Positions 46,901-60,596 of a stretch of 64,000 bases of DNA are shown piece by piece. The notes below the pieces were generated by a model. The model saw only the letters and a list, made by a program, of their open reading frames with translations. It did no database searches and was not told the DNA's origin. The translations under genes and the position numbers were made by a program. Position 1 is the stretch's first letter. Each line of letters starts with the position of its first letter. Source of the DNA: Lyophyllum atratum (lineage: Eukaryota; Basidiomycota; Agaricomycetes; Agaricales; Lyophyllaceae); assembly GCA_014905825.1 (NCBI GenBank), contig JACGCN010000005.1, forward strand, positions 1,240,001-1,304,000, given 5' to 3'.

Positions 46901-48764
46901 TCGATGCTGACACAGATGGTCGAACTTAAGACCCCATCTCTATTTCGTCAAGCTGGATGTTCAAGCCTGCTTTGACACCATCGAGCAGACGAGGCTATTG
47001 GAGATTCTACGAGAATTGATCTCGGAGGTAATGCATCGCTGAATAGTGTCTCTTAGGACCTGCTATCTGACAACACGCTACCCAGGATCTCTACATGATG
47101 CAGCGGTATGGACAGATACAGATGGCCACAGGACGCATTAAGCGTACTTTTGTGAAGAAGACTGTTCCGGAAGGTTAGCATTCTTCTCAGAGTTTTACAA
47201 GTGTTAGCTGACGTCGCCGGTGCTAGATGATCACCCTCATTTCCTGACGTACGCAGCCCAGTTGGCGGGTGCCTTACGGCATACAATCTTCGTAGATCAG
47301 GTGGGTCCGTGGAAGCGCGCCCTCAGCCTCGGTTTAACATAAGAGCATCCAGGTTATATATCCTTATTCGCAAAAGCGAGAGATCTTGTCGCTCCTTGAG
47401 GAACATATCACGGAAAATATTGTCAAAGTATGTTCCTAATAAACCCTCTGCATTCCCAAGAAACCTGAAGATTAGTCTTTGAGATTGGGCCTGATTATTA
47501 TCGCCAGATGGTCGGAATTCCGCAGGGATCTATTCTCTCCGCTCTGTTGTGTTGCTTTTTCTATGGTGACCTGGAGAAACGTTTCACAAGTTTCAGTGGG
47601 GATCTGGGAAGCGTACGTCCAGCTTTTAAACTATTTGGTTGATCTTTCAAATGGTGCTGCACAGGTCCTGCTAAGGTTGATCGATGATTATCTCTTTATT
47701 ACCACAAGCAAAGCGAAAGCTGTTCAATTTCTTGAGATGATGGAAAAAGGTACACTCTAGAGCCGCCCTTGAAAGGCGTACTGCTGATCGACTTCTTCAA
47801 GGCCATCCCGAATATGGGTGTTTCATATCGAAAGAGAAGACCTTGACGAATTTCGATCACGGCGTCCAGATTTCTAACGTAACTGAGGCCAAGCAGCGAA
47901 GTAAGTGCTGCCCACGCACTGAGACTACGCTTTATCTAATCATTGTACTACAGATTTTCCGTGGTGTGGCTATATGATCGACATGAAGGATTTATCTGTG
48001 ACTGCCGACTATTCGAGATATCATGGAACTAGTACGTTGTCGTCCTTCTATCATTCACACCAGTGATGATGAGGGTTCCTAGGTTTACGCGACACGCTCA
48101 CCGTTGATCGAGGACGACATTCTGGCGCTACCTTCACTCATAAAATGCTTTGGTCCGTTTTCCGTCCGTTTTATATGAAGAAGCATAAGCTCATTACAAG
48201 TAGGCTTGCAAAGACGAAGTGTCATCCCATCTATTCTGATACGGCGCTGAATACGGATAGTGTAGTTTATCTCAACATCTTCCAGAATTTTCTGCTTTGC
48301 GCCATGAAAATGCATGGCTACCTCTGTGAATGGGGTGTTAGGTCCAACAAGAATTCGACCTTCATTTATAGTATGTCTGAGATTAATACTTGATCTGACA
48401 AGCTGCTCATCTGTTGCTACAGGCACGATACAGAAAATGATCAACATTTCCTACTCAACACTGCGGAGGAGGATTGCTTGTAAGACGCGACTAGGCGCCA
48501 ATGACCCCACGATAGAGAAACTCGCCGTAAAATGGTATGATAATAAGCACGCCCCCTTGTCTATCATACATGCTCATTGGCTATCGTCGCAGGCTGGGGA
48601 CTCACGCTTTCTACGTGGTACTAAGCAAGAAGCCAACTAAATATGTGTCTGTCCTTCGGCCTCTCAGCCTTGAATTATCTCGGCCACGAAGTAAACGTTA
48701 CAAGAAACAATTCGCTGGCTTGGTCAAGGAAGGACTGGCTGGGCTGGCCGAGATATCTTTCTGA
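43967..48764 (+). CDS. TERT: Telomerase reverse transcriptase (TERT)
   Basis: TERT copies the telomerase RNA template onto chromosome ends. The first in-frame ATG is 43967 (MNGSVAKPSITVSLLRSYFL). Many introns of 50-60 nt interrupt the gene and not all are fixed here. Signature blocks in order: an RNA-binding part with HARHLSKYVFPRQYGLTSPF (about 45193), the T motif in NFYVTETSAFRNRVLYFRHD (about 46285), motif 1/2 LGFSFVRLLPKETGVRPIVN (about 46504), motif A LYFVKLDVQACFDTIEQ (about 46938), motif B' GIPQGSILSALLCCFFYGDL (about 47514), and motif C LLRLIDDYLFIT with the catalytic Asp pair at 47683-47688. Motif D is CFISKEKTLTNFD. The C-terminal extension ends GLVKEGLAGLAEISF. All three catalytic Asp are present, so the enzyme looks active. 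Confidence 0.95.
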
Positions 48765-49060
48765 AGGAATATACCCGATGTCCCCACCTGTCTTCTATAA
48801 AGCTGTACTTATATACATTCGTCGCTTGACATACGTTTGCATTCGAGGACATGGCTGCAGCTCCGAGTTGACCGAGGCCACGTGAAATGTCGGGTCGGTG
48901 ACGTCTTTGTGCCGTTGTTCATCGCAGCGATCCCATGCTGCTCGCAGTCACGCCCAAGGCCATAAGATTGCTCAGCAACCCGTATATCAGGCCGGTTTTC
49001 GATACCCGTCGTGTTCCTCATAAAACTCACTCTTTTCTCTTCTCAACCACCTCTACTACG

Positions 49061-49754
49061 ATGTCTACCTTTTACACGCTCAAGGCTGCACAACCAGGCG
49101 GACAGGTCTATGACTTTGCTGATCTGAAGGGAAAGACTGTCTTGATCGTCAATGTTGCTTCTGCGTGGTATGTGCTCTTTGGTTGTGTGCTGCTTCTGTG
49201 CCTTACGACGGTTGAGCAGCGGATTTACCCCTCAGTATAAAGGTACACCAGCATCATATGATCACCTGAGCTTCTCATGCTTACGCTCATTTTTGCAAGG
49301 CCTCCAGGCCCTTTACGAAAAGCACAAGGACAACGGCTTTGTTATACTCGGCTTCCCGTGTAATCAGGTATGTGTCGTTGCGATCGTCTTTTTCTCGCAT
49401 TGACGCGAATACATGGCAAGTTCGGTGGCCAGGAACCGAAAGACGATGCAGCCATCAGCGAATTCTGCACTCTGAATCATGGCGTCACATTCCCTTTAAT
49501 GAGGAAGTCGGATGTCAATGGTGATGCCACGAACGAAGTCTACCAATGGCTGAAAAGCCAGAAATCTGGTATCTTAGGCCTGACGAGGATCAAGGTAGAC
49601 CAGGTCGCGAAAGTAAACACAAAGTTGCTGACTAGACATTACGCAGTGGAACTTTGAGAAATTCCTTGTGGACAAGGAAGGCAATGTTGTCAACAGATGG
49701 GCCTCCACAACCACACCGGAGGCTATTGACGCAGAGGTTGCCAAAATCCTCTGA
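49061..49754 (+). CDS. GPX: Glutathione peroxidase-type thiol peroxidase (Cys form)
   Basis: Fungal enzymes of this type reduce hydroperoxides, usually with thioredoxin, and can serve as redox sensors (Gpx3/Hyr1). Exons 49061-49167, 49220-49242, 49300-49367, 49421-49594 and 49647-49754 give 159 residues, the normal size. The active site is NVASACGFTPQYKGLQALYE with Cys in place of selenocysteine. ILGFPCNQFGGQEP holds the second Cys, and WNFEKFLVDKEGNVVNRWAS holds the conserved Trp/Asn. The catalytic Cys codon (TG|C) is split by intron 1, and exon 2 is only 23 nt. Confidence 0.95.
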
Positions 49755-50464
49755 CTATATGGCCAGGCTCCAGGATCAAAGCTTTGAATGTTACGATTAT
49801 TTGTAGATTTTATTTCAAGTAAGTTAAAGTACCCATGATTCTGCAGTAACCCGTCGATCAATTGGACCAAGAGACATGCATGGAACGTCCAGCGTTGCAA
49901 AGAAGTATTCTGTATGAAGGTGATCCACCACCCGCGATAGAAGACTTAGCCGTCCTTTATGATTTTCCTTTGCGCAATCGAATACACCTAGGTGTAAATC
50001 TCTTTCTCCGTGCACTTTGGAAGGCACGGACGTTAGGTAAGGTGTAACCCTTCAAGATTATAAGGTGGCGCATGCATATGCCCACGCAGGCTCAGACTCG
50101 TCGGATGGCCAGTGGCTTTCCCAATATGGAAGAGACCAGGGACCTCCTCCACAATCGGTGTAACATCTGTTGTGTTACGCTGTATAGCCAGACGCGCGAC
50201 AATCGCATCCAGAAGCCGGAAATCAGGGCATCTCCAGACCAGCGCGAGACTGCATATTAAGGTAGTATTGAATGAGGCTTGAGGCGTCCGGTTACCGGTG
50301 AAGGGGACATGTATAATCTCGGATGCGTAGAATCACGTTAACAAGAAAAGTGGAGGAGGAATGAACTGTCGATTTCATTTGCGGGGTTCGGCACGAGCTA
50401 AGCCGAAGAGACTATATAGGATCGAGAATGATCGAGGACATGACGCGGATAAAGTCTTAGCGTC
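49755..50464. other. Intergenic region
   Basis: No supported gene. A TATATA at 50413-50418 lies about 50 bp before the next start codon. Confidence 0.5.
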
Positions 50465-51459
50465 ATGAATCAGACCCCGCTCTCCCCAGATAGCGAGCAA
50501 AGCATCTACTTCGACGCCCCCATCGCCAACTTCCCCATGGCCTCTCCCCCTCCCGGCCCATCAGTCTCCGATAATCCAGCCAGAGGTGGAAACGGTGGCG
50601 CAAAGAACGACGCCAAACGCGAGAGCTCCTCAGGTTGGCTGGAAGCCATTGACGACCCCCTAACGACCAACGATTCCAACGCGAGATCATCTTCGCCCAC
50701 ACACGGCACGACCAACACACTACAACGCTCGAGTTCGCGACGAAGTCTCTTCACCGACCCAGACGGCCATCCGATCGGGGGGTCGACATTTATTGCAGGC
50801 GCAGCGACGACTGGCCCAAATTCGAATGCGCTGCCAGACGACGAGCTCACGTCGCGCGGGGCACGGGCTGACGCGTCGTTGACGCCCAAGCAGAGGTCGA
50901 AAATCGAGAAAGAGGAAGGTCAATCACTCGATTGTTAGTGAGCGGCCTAAACCGACTGAGATTACTTTTCCATAGCGAAGGAAGGAAAGCGAATCTCCAA
51001 GGTCATCAAGAACGAGGGGAAAACGGAGAAGCAGGCCTTGGATATTGCAATTAAGGAGTTCGCCGATCTTCAGAAGGCTCAGGCCGCTGCCATCAAGGTT
51101 GGTTCCACTGTCCTCGTCACCAGCCATGAAAATAAGCTTGTCCTTTTTTTAAGGAAGAGGCCAAAGCCAATGCATCACGCGCCAAGGTACAGGCTGAATT
51201 TCAGAAACAAGAAGCCCATTTCTTGGCTGCTCGTGTGAAGTATGAGGCTGCGCAAGGGCGTTTGGCCGCCGAGAACGAGACGCTGGAGATCATCAAGAAT
51301 AAAGCGAAGGATGCGACCGAGAAACTGCAGGACAAGGCGCTGGAGGTCGATGGCTTGCGAACGATGTACGGCGTGGATGAAAGGGAGCGCGCCGCAAAGC
51401 TTGCCGCAGTTACTGGTAAGCCTGAGACCAGCGGAGGCTCGGGCTGTGTCGTCTTTTGA
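50465..51459 (+). CDS. Coiled-coil protein ending in a CaaX box
   Basis: Exons 50465-50918, 50976-51097 and 51154-51459 give 293 residues. The N-terminal half is Ser/Pro/Asn-rich and disordered (MNQTPLSPDSEQSIYFDAPI). The C-terminal half is a long charged helix: KRISKVIKNEGKTEKQALDI, AIKEFADLQKAQAAAIK, KYEAAQGRLAAENETLEIIK, EVDGLRTMYGVDERERAAKL. The last residues are GGSGCVVF: Cys-Val-Val-Phe fits a CaaX prenylation signal, so the protein is probably membrane-attached. I recall no named family. The charged repeat with Lys/Ala/Gln resembles membrane-curvature or trafficking adaptors, which is only a suggestion. Confidence 0.75.
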
Positions 51460-52090
51460 TTTGCTTCTGGTTGCGTCTTATGTCTTCTTCGACCCAAGAT
51501 TTCCATTGTGCCTTCGTATATCCGCTTGTAATAACATAGTTTTATGCATGATAATTATACGCCAAAACAGCTCCAGGCTCGCAGATGACACGTTATATCT
51601 TATAAATATCGCGGCACAAATTGAAAATGCGTCAGCCGCGAAATAGTGTGGCGCACCTGCTTCTCGATACCGCATGTTATGGTCCAGGGTCAGGAGAGAA
51701 AGTCAATCGTCATGTGGGATAGGGCGCTCCAGAAGATTAGTAATATAGGTTGAGACTGGGGGTATATGCTAAGTACGAACTATGAGGCGGACTAATAAAA
51801 TTATATGTGGGGTGGAATTAGACTTACAACGCCGATGGATTCCCCGCAAGGACACTCGAATCTCGAGGCTCGGATGGTGTTGTCTCGTTAATTGCTCTAC
51901 GACTCGCTTCCTAGACCTTGGATGCCAGGCTTGCGACCCTCTATTTCCCCCCGTCCTAGAAATCCAAACCGATGCGAGGCATCTCTATTCCAGAAACGTG
52001 TTATGGTTGCTACAGCACAATAGTCGAAGACAATAAGATTAAGTTGCTCCATGTTAGATCGCCTCCATGCTAGATCATCTATACGTGTAG
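51460..52090. other. Intergenic region between convergent genes
   Basis: It contains the 3' ends of the CaaX protein and the phosphatase. No gene seen. Confidence 0.5.
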
Positions 52091-53714
52091 TCAGTTTGCG
52101 CGAAAATCACCCACAACTTCCCTTTCGTCCGCAACAAGTACTTCTTGCCTGTCGGGGTACAAGGCGCTCACGACCTCCTTCTCTATCCATCGTTGATCTT
52201 TGTCGGTACCGATGGGTAAGAGGGTGTAGTGTATGGACAGCGCGGAAAGCACGCCACCATACGCATGCGATATACCTACGAAGTCTAGTCAATGGTGACA
52301 GATACACGCCAGGGGAGAAGACAAACCAGTATCAATGATAATAATCTTTCCGTTACATCTAGACACGATGCCCTGTGACATGTTAGCCCGTGATACCTCT
52401 TCCAAATGAAGAATTAGATACCGTAAAGTCAGGCGTGTGCCCCATGATCATGCGTCGCGTGCCAGTCTTCGCGAGGACCTGTTCAACGTCCGCACATACT
52501 TTCTCGTCCGGGTCCATGGCCCAGCCACGGTACCAGAGCGGGCCGTTGGCGTTATACAACTCTATTTCCGCCTGGGTTGCACCTGTTAATCATTCAATTT
52601 CGGAGTGCACGCGGGGATATACGTTTACATACTTGCAGGAAGGCCGGGGTACGGGTGCGGTGGGTGTGGAGGCGGCTGCTTCCTGTGCTGAAGCTTATAC
52701 AGTAGTGAATCCGATATTTCATTGATGCGCGACGGGAATGGCGTTAGGTCTCCGTAGGTGGGCGATAGCCCACCGTGCACGAAAGACAAAGCAGAGTGGG
52801 AGAGAGGCTCGTTAGTGTCGTAATAGTATGACGTGTCCAATTCGGTGTCCTCCTTCTGGTAGTGAAGATGCTTGGATGAAGGTGGGAATGGAGTGTTCGG
52901 CGGCCCGAGAGAAGGATGCAATGGGAGTCGAGATGCAGTTGTATAGTTCGTGGCCCAGGAGCGACCAATACGGCCTGTAGAAAGCATCTTCTGTCGTTCA
53001 CCAATGGAGCCAAATGTCTTGATTTCCGTGGGGTATACATATCTTTGGTTAAACAGTTAGAACGGCCATGGTGGTAATGGAAAGTGTGTTCACCTCCAAT
53101 CACCTGTTGGAAATACCGAGAGGCGATTGGGATGATAGTTAGGTGGTGGATCCTGAAATCAACGTACCTATAGCATTCATCCACTCGTGGTTACCAAGGT
53201 GGCTGAGCACAATTCCCCCTGCTGTGGCTGCCTGACCACGGAGTTCGTCCATCCAGTCAAAAAGAGCAATTGTATCGTCACCGCTTCACAGAAGCAGGTA
53301 AGTGTGAAGGCCTGGTGATATACATACAAGAACTTACCGATCGATAATGTCTCCCGTCTGCACAAAGACGTCCGCATGCCCTGTCCAATTACCGAAGTCG
53401 TCTGCAACGCCTGAGAAATGCAATACCTTCCTCGCATTAGGAAGGTCCCCGTGTAAATCCCCGACGGCCACAATATGTCGAACGAAGGGCTCCCGGCTTC
53501 CTGACTGGACTGCGTGGAAGAGCTCATCGTATCCTGCGGAACCGAGTGGTGGCTTGATGACGAAAAAGAATGCCTTGAAGAGGATCTGTTGAATGCTTTT
53601 GAAGTCGGTGACCTCCGGAACTAAGACATGCAACTGCAGGGTGTAGAGGAGGTAGAAGATAACCAAGGGGGGTACAAGGACGCCATATAAGAGAGAGCGA
53701 CGTGGCGAGGGCAT
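52091..53714 (-). CDS. Membrane-anchored calcineurin-like metallophosphatase
   Basis: The start MPSPRRSLLYGVLVPPLVIF is a signal anchor with a single membrane span. Metal-site motifs follow in order: GDLHGD, GDIIDR (broken by an intron directly after), and GNHEW. MIMGHTPDF and the DTG/ISHAYGG region near the C-terminus give the remaining His ligands. This is the pattern of the PPP-like/Shewanella-type phosphatases found in fungi, which face the ER lumen or cell exterior. The C-terminus is EVVSALYPDRQEVLVADERE followed by VVGDFRAN, with stop at 52091. Several introns of about 50 nt are present. The substrate is unknown. Confidence 0.85.
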
Positions 53715-54301
53715 GGTCGCCTGTTAGTCCCTTATGAGTGCCCGCATGATTGTTCAAGTAATTAAATGAGCCTGAGATCGTCGTGGGAGTGATGTCTGTA
53801 ACAGTAGCCGTCACTCATTGTTGGTGGCACTTCTGCAGATGTACAGAAGCACTCAGTCAATACTTAGTGTACATGTTCGGTATCGAAGTCGCCGATTGTT
53901 AAAGCAAAGCATCCCGTGTGTGAGCTGGAAGTGTCAGCTCGACTACTTCCGTGACGTCTGGGGAGACTGTCAATGTGAAGTGTACTAGTAGGGAGTGCTT
54001 TGATGGAGATGGTGAGGAAACATATCGAGGCTTCGCATATTGATACGCTAGATTCACCAATTTTTTTGTTTGACGTTGAACTTCAAGAAGAAGGAAGGGG
54101 GGTGTTGTCGCGACTCGGCCGAATGATCATCAAGGCAATAGGAGCAGATCCTCCAGATGTTGACGGTCAGCTGCAGCGGTTGTTGGGAAGGTAGGCAATA
54201 TTCCCTGTACTTTCCATCACACAGCTTCCTGTTTTTCATTTCATGATGGCATCGTCAATTAAATCGTTTTATATTCGAGATGTCTAAAACCACGTCGAAA
54301 T
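53715..54301. other. Intergenic region
   Basis: A plus-strand open frame of 64 codons (54000-54194) has no recognisable feature. I do not support it as a gene, though a small transcript cannot be excluded. Confidence 0.45.
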
Positions 54302-56512
54302 TTACTCCTCCGCTTGACCAGCCGTAATCACATCATCTGTGATTTCATAGTCAGCATGAGCAACTTAGGAAAGGAAACATAAATGATGCGTACCAATTTT
54401 GAGGACGGCACGCACAAGCTGCGTTCGAAACTAAATTAGCAATCCGTCAGCCCTGGTGGAACAGAGGGAACGAACCTGGGTAGCAAGCAGATATTGTTGC
54501 CTTTTCGAGATAAGAGGGTCGTAAACGAACTGCTTTTTCATATCTGTTACATCCATAAGTATGCGGAGATATCCAAGGCATAAGAAATGAATACCATTCT
54601 CGCCCCGACCGTTGCAGTCAATTCCGAGCTTCGAGTCCTTCTCATTGATTTGTCTGCTCTTCACTTCCGCGAGCGTTTCGATGGGTGACAGGCCGCTGTT
54701 CTCCGCGAGTGCGAGTGGGACGGCGTCAAGGGCGGATGCAAAGGCGCGCATGGCATATTGCTCAATAGAAGGGATCTAACACGCGGGTCTCAACTTCCCT
54801 CGTAGTGAAGGGGGCTAGCAAAGGACATACCTCATCTGCGGCCTGGGCTACTGCCACTGCACAGCTGATGTCGGCAGCACCTCCGCCGTATACGACACGG
54901 TTATCCACAACGAGATTACGGACGACGCAGATCGCATCATGAAGGGCTCGTTTGGCCTCGTCGACGATCTATTTCCACACATAAGGGCTGAGAGTCCGAA
55001 TTTGGTCGGTGGTATGTGACTTACCATTTTGTTGCTGCCTCGGACAAATATTGTGACAGCCCGGGTGTTTGCACACTCCTCAATCACAAGCATCTTGTCG
55101 CGCGTCGTTCCAAATGAAATCTCGCGGACGATACCTGCCTTGCCAAGCTTTTCGGCTGTAAGATCCTCGAAACGGGGTACAATGCGGCCTTGAGTTGCTA
55201 TTGCGATGAGCTTCGGTAGAGTTAGCTGGAGAGAGCAGAGTTATACTTGAAATGTACTTACCTCAATCTCAGGTCCACCGACCCATCTCACAGCAGGCAA
55301 ATCATTTTGCATCAGCAGATGGTTGGCCTCGTCGTCAAAGCCCCATTGGCAGATTACCAAGTTTGCGCCGGTGTCCTTGACCCTCTTGATCATATCCGCG
55401 AACTTCTCCTTCTCGTACTCCCGGAGTTTCTTGTACTCCTCGACAGTTGTGATGTCCAGCTTATGCTTGGTCTTGGGACGCGGGGGCTCGAAGGGACACG
55501 TGAGGATGGCGAGGCGGGCATCTTTAACGGAGTGGGGCATCTGTGGGTGAGACATGTCTTTGTCGATGAGGACACCCTTGATTAGTGTCGTGTCGGCGAG
55601 CGAGCCTCCGACTTTTCCATCCACTTTAATGAGATCGAAGGGGACATCGCGGCGCTCAAGATCAGCCACGGTGAGAACGGCGTCGACAGCTATTTGGGCA
55701 AATTGTCGGAGCTCCTTTGAAACGCTAGAAATACCTGAGATCGATGTCCTCCGAGACAGCAAACTGAACATTCATACATTTTGCTCCCAAGACTCGTCAT
55801 CGCAGTTTTCAGGAGGTTGTCTGTGTTTTCTTTGGAAAACTCGACGCGATCCGAGATACGGTCGAGCTCTTCCACAGCTACTGCGCATGCGCGATCAAAG
55901 CCGTCCGCGATACGGATGGGGTGGATTCCCCGGTCAAGAAGGGCTTCACTTTGCTCCAATAGGGCACCCGCAAGTACTAAGATGACATGTCAGAGTATTC
56001 CGATGGGCGATGAGGTCTTTACGCACCGACTACACCAGTCGTTCCATCACCGATTTCGTCATCTTGACTTTTCGATAGTTGTACGAGGAGCTTTGCGATC
56101 TGATGTTCAACCTCCATCTGCCCCAGGATCGTAGCACCATCGTTTGTGACGGTGATCTCGCCGTCAGCAGATATCAAAATCTTGTCCAGGCCTACAGATT
56201 TAACGTGGGTCAACGCGATCGCTGATCGAACAGGGTTAAAAACCTCGTGGGCCAAGCGACGTCCGGATAATGTTGGCGACGGTTCGTGCAGCGAGAATAT
56301 GTGACTGCTCCCCGGTCAGAACGATATCAGGGTACAACGGACATCGCTACAGACCTTGATAGCCTCCACACCGTGACTCCTGGTTTTCTTTGCTTGCTCC
56401 CTCAAGATGATAAAAGGGCGACCATACTGCAAAGATGGTTATGTACGGTAATATGTAGATGATTTAGCCATACCTCGTCCGTGGCGTAGACAGCCTGCTG
56501 GTTGGGATCCAT
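54302..56512 (-). CDS. CCT5: T-complex chaperonin subunit epsilon (CCT5)
   Basis: CCT folds actin, tubulin and other proteins in the cytosol. Start [20 protein letters not shown]; then [40 protein letters not shown] and [19 protein letters not shown], the ATP-binding and Asp-containing signatures of group II chaperonins. The middle includes [20 protein letters not shown] and [20 protein letters not shown]. The end is [37 protein letters not shown] with stop at 54302. Around nine introns are seen, all explained by consensus splice sites, and no frameshift was found. Sequence features such as the KDMSHPQMP segment point to the epsilon subunit. Confidence 0.95.
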
Positions 56513-56678
56513 TTTGTGTGGATAAGGACAGTACGCGTCGCGGTTACGGAAATGGGAGTGACAGTCACGCGTTACATCGGAGATTCAGTGTGACAACATC
56601 ATCAGCTTGGACAGCACTCCATCGCTCACGACATAAACCACACCCTTTTCTTTTCAACCTTTCTCGCAAAATCGCACC

Positions 56679-58081
<1,403 letters not shown>

Positions 58082-58540
58082 TCAATACTGTTAATAACGT
58101 ACATATACTGCCCCTTTCCTGTACCATGATTATTAGAGAGCAATCTCGTCCTGATTCGACGCAAAATTCACGACCTTCTTCCCGCCTTGCGACTGCGTGC
58201 ACAACCGCCGCCATGATCCTAGTTACCCTTCATTCTTCTACTTCTCTCATCTTCTGCACATGCTTTCATTTGGTATTGCAGTTGTCTACCCCACACGACC
58301 ACTTCTATCCTTCTCGTATCTCCATCATTCATGTTTTAACTATGGACACTTTTCGACTGTACATTTCCTCGACGGACTTGACACTGTTTATGACGTGCAT
58401 GTCTGTCTAGCTGAGCTCCGATGAGCTTCCGTCGCTTCGGCCAGGAACGTCAAGTGAAGATACAATTATCTATTATACAATGCTTTACAGGCGACGTGGT
58501 GGCTCACATGGCGTGAGTCAGGGGAGATGTTTTTCTGTGG
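58082..58540. other. 3' region of PP2A-C
   Basis: The frame stays open from PP2A-C, but no feature is seen. It is a convergent intergenic region. Confidence 0.5.
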
Positions 58541-59273
58541 TTAGATACGTCCTTTGGGCGGCGTCACATCCTCCTCAACTAGTGTGGTTTTCTCGGTTGT
58601 TTTCTTGACGACTGTCTGATAAACTTCTTGTGTGTCCTCGCGGCCAGCAGCAGTTCCCAATGGTCCACTCACTTCATCTCGAATGTAGAATGCGTTGGTC
58701 GGACCCATCCGATCGTCGGAGTAACGAGCCTTGACGTAGTCAACTGTCTCTGCCTGAAGTTCGCTCGGGGTCGCAGGAGATGACCTGTCGGCCTGTCATG
58801 TTCATAGAGAATAAGAAGGTGCTGACAGCGAAGGAGGAATAGCGCTCGCCTTCACTGAAGCTTCTGAGTTGCTTGCAAGGTGCTCATTCCACCCAGGTGC
58901 ATCAATATGCGGCGGGGAGGTTTTGCTGTGGTGCTCTTTGGACAGCGTGCGGCGCTTCTCAATTTCAATTGTCTAGAGTATCAAAAGAGATTCAACGATA
59001 TGCTCGGAAAGTTCCAGTCGCCGTGACATACAACTGGATCGTTGTCATGCATCATGCTGCTTCAAGTAAGTTAGGACCTTGTAAATATAGCAACTCATTG
59101 GAAGAGATGAACCTCGAGCTCATGCAGCGTCTGTCCCAAGCATCAGCATCGTGGAAAACCGCCAGATGACATGATATATACCTTGAGCTACGCAGCGTCG
59201 AGGTTGATGCGGAGCGAAGCGCAGTAGCCGATACATAGCGGAGAGCGGAGCTGGTGGTGATAAAGGAAGTCAT
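58541..59273 (-). CDS. Small mitochondrial-type conserved protein, unknown function
   Basis: Starting at 59273 (MTSFITTSSALRYVSATALR) the N-terminus is rich in Ser, Thr, Arg and Ala without acid residues, as in a mitochondrial presequence. After introns come EIEKRRTLSKEHHSKTSPPH, IDAPGWNEHLASNSEASVKA and then ELQAETVDYVKARYSDDRMG. Next is PTNAFYIRDEVSGPLGTAAG, and the end is EEDVTPPKGRI at 58541. The PGWNE...LAS.SEA..KA...TV.YVKAR pattern looks conserved, but I cannot name the family. The second exon boundaries (around 58970-59230) are less certain. Confidence 0.6.
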
Positions 59274-60596
59274 GGGATGGCTTTTGCTGTGAGTGGGAAG
59301 GCAGAATTCAATTGCGTAGCTTCTCGCCGTGTCCTTCCTTTATATATGCATTCCCAGGTACTGAGACATGACATCATAGCCTCTTTAACAGGTTATCAGT
59401 TTCACGTGTGTGGCGCGCGCGCCGCGCCGCGTCTGCTGCTCTCCAACTCGGCGGAACCGGCCTTTAACCGCGCCTTCGCAGTCACCAGTGGGGACTGGCT
59501 AGCTCCATCCTAGGTCATCACGACCTCATAGCACACTAGTTAATGTGCTGGTCACTGACACATAAGAAAGCTCACAAAATCTCTGTATCATATCTGGCAG
59601 AATTTAGAGCGCCAGCCTTCCAGAATCCAGCTTCACATATATATTCCCTGAGCTCATATGCATCGGAAGGAGTTTCAAGAGTAGTGGACAGACAGCATGT
59701 TCATCATCCATTCGGCGGTGCCTTCCTTCCATCATGGTGAACAGAGGCATCAACTACGACGCGGACTACTAGGTATTTTCTTTTGAGAAGGGTTCCCGGT
59801 GGTTGAGCTCAGCTGAGCTTGAGAATAGCTACCGTTCCGCTTCAATGGTCATCCTTAGTCACTGATTCCCTGTACCGTTTGCATACGATCCTACGCATTC
59901 CGGACCTTCCAGCATCAGGGAACGAGATCAACGTTCTGACATTAGACACCAATTTGGCCAAAATTTGGCACTTCCTGCTGCACACATGGATCCCACCTCT
60001 ATTTTTGGAACACCATCGCGGACGGAACTGTCCTGACTCCTGTACACAGTGCTAGAACAAGCTGACCATAGGCACAAGTCTGAGTCAACTAGGCCCCAAA
60101 TAATGATATGGAGATTCAAATGTCAATACCACGTCTATAGTGTAAGTATGTGGTCAGCGGAAAGTATACAAATGCGGGATAGTGATAGTGATAGTGATAT
60201 TACCCACGAGCGGTCCCGAAAAGGAACATGTGGGGGTTCCGTGCTACGTATGAGACCAAGTCCATGCAGAGTCTAGAACCGAAAGCGTGTCATGCAGGAA
60301 CGAGAAAGTGACTGGATAGAAAGAAGAGTACGCCGCGCAGCTGGTACTGCAGCCTGCACGACTTGTCCATACGGCGGCGTCAGTGAACTAAAGAACCGCG
60401 GTGTTCTGGCAGCTCATACGACTCGCCATGAGGATATGGGTGATCCGAATACCTCTGCCACGGCGCATCGTTCTCGTGAAAACTGTGCACCTGTCTGTAT
60501 GACTGTTCGTTGGTCTTGCGCCTCTTCCACCAAAGCCTTGAGGGGATAAAGAATTCCGTATAAGCTCGAAGTAAGCTATCAATGTTTACTAGTCAC
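59274..60596. other. Intergenic region (1.3 kb)
   Basis: Short open frames only. A GATAGT micro-repeat sits at about 60178-60200. No gene supported. Confidence 0.5.
60178..60200. repeat. Short GATAGT tandem repeat
   Basis: GATAGTGATAGTGATAGTGA at about 60178-60198: three to four 6-bp units, a minor microsatellite. Confidence 0.7.

Noticed and set aside
46280..47800. A retrotransposon origin for the reverse transcriptase motifs
   Set aside because: The T motif, FYVTE and QFP-like blocks, and absence of integrase, RNase H or terminal repeats show telomerase, not a mobile element.
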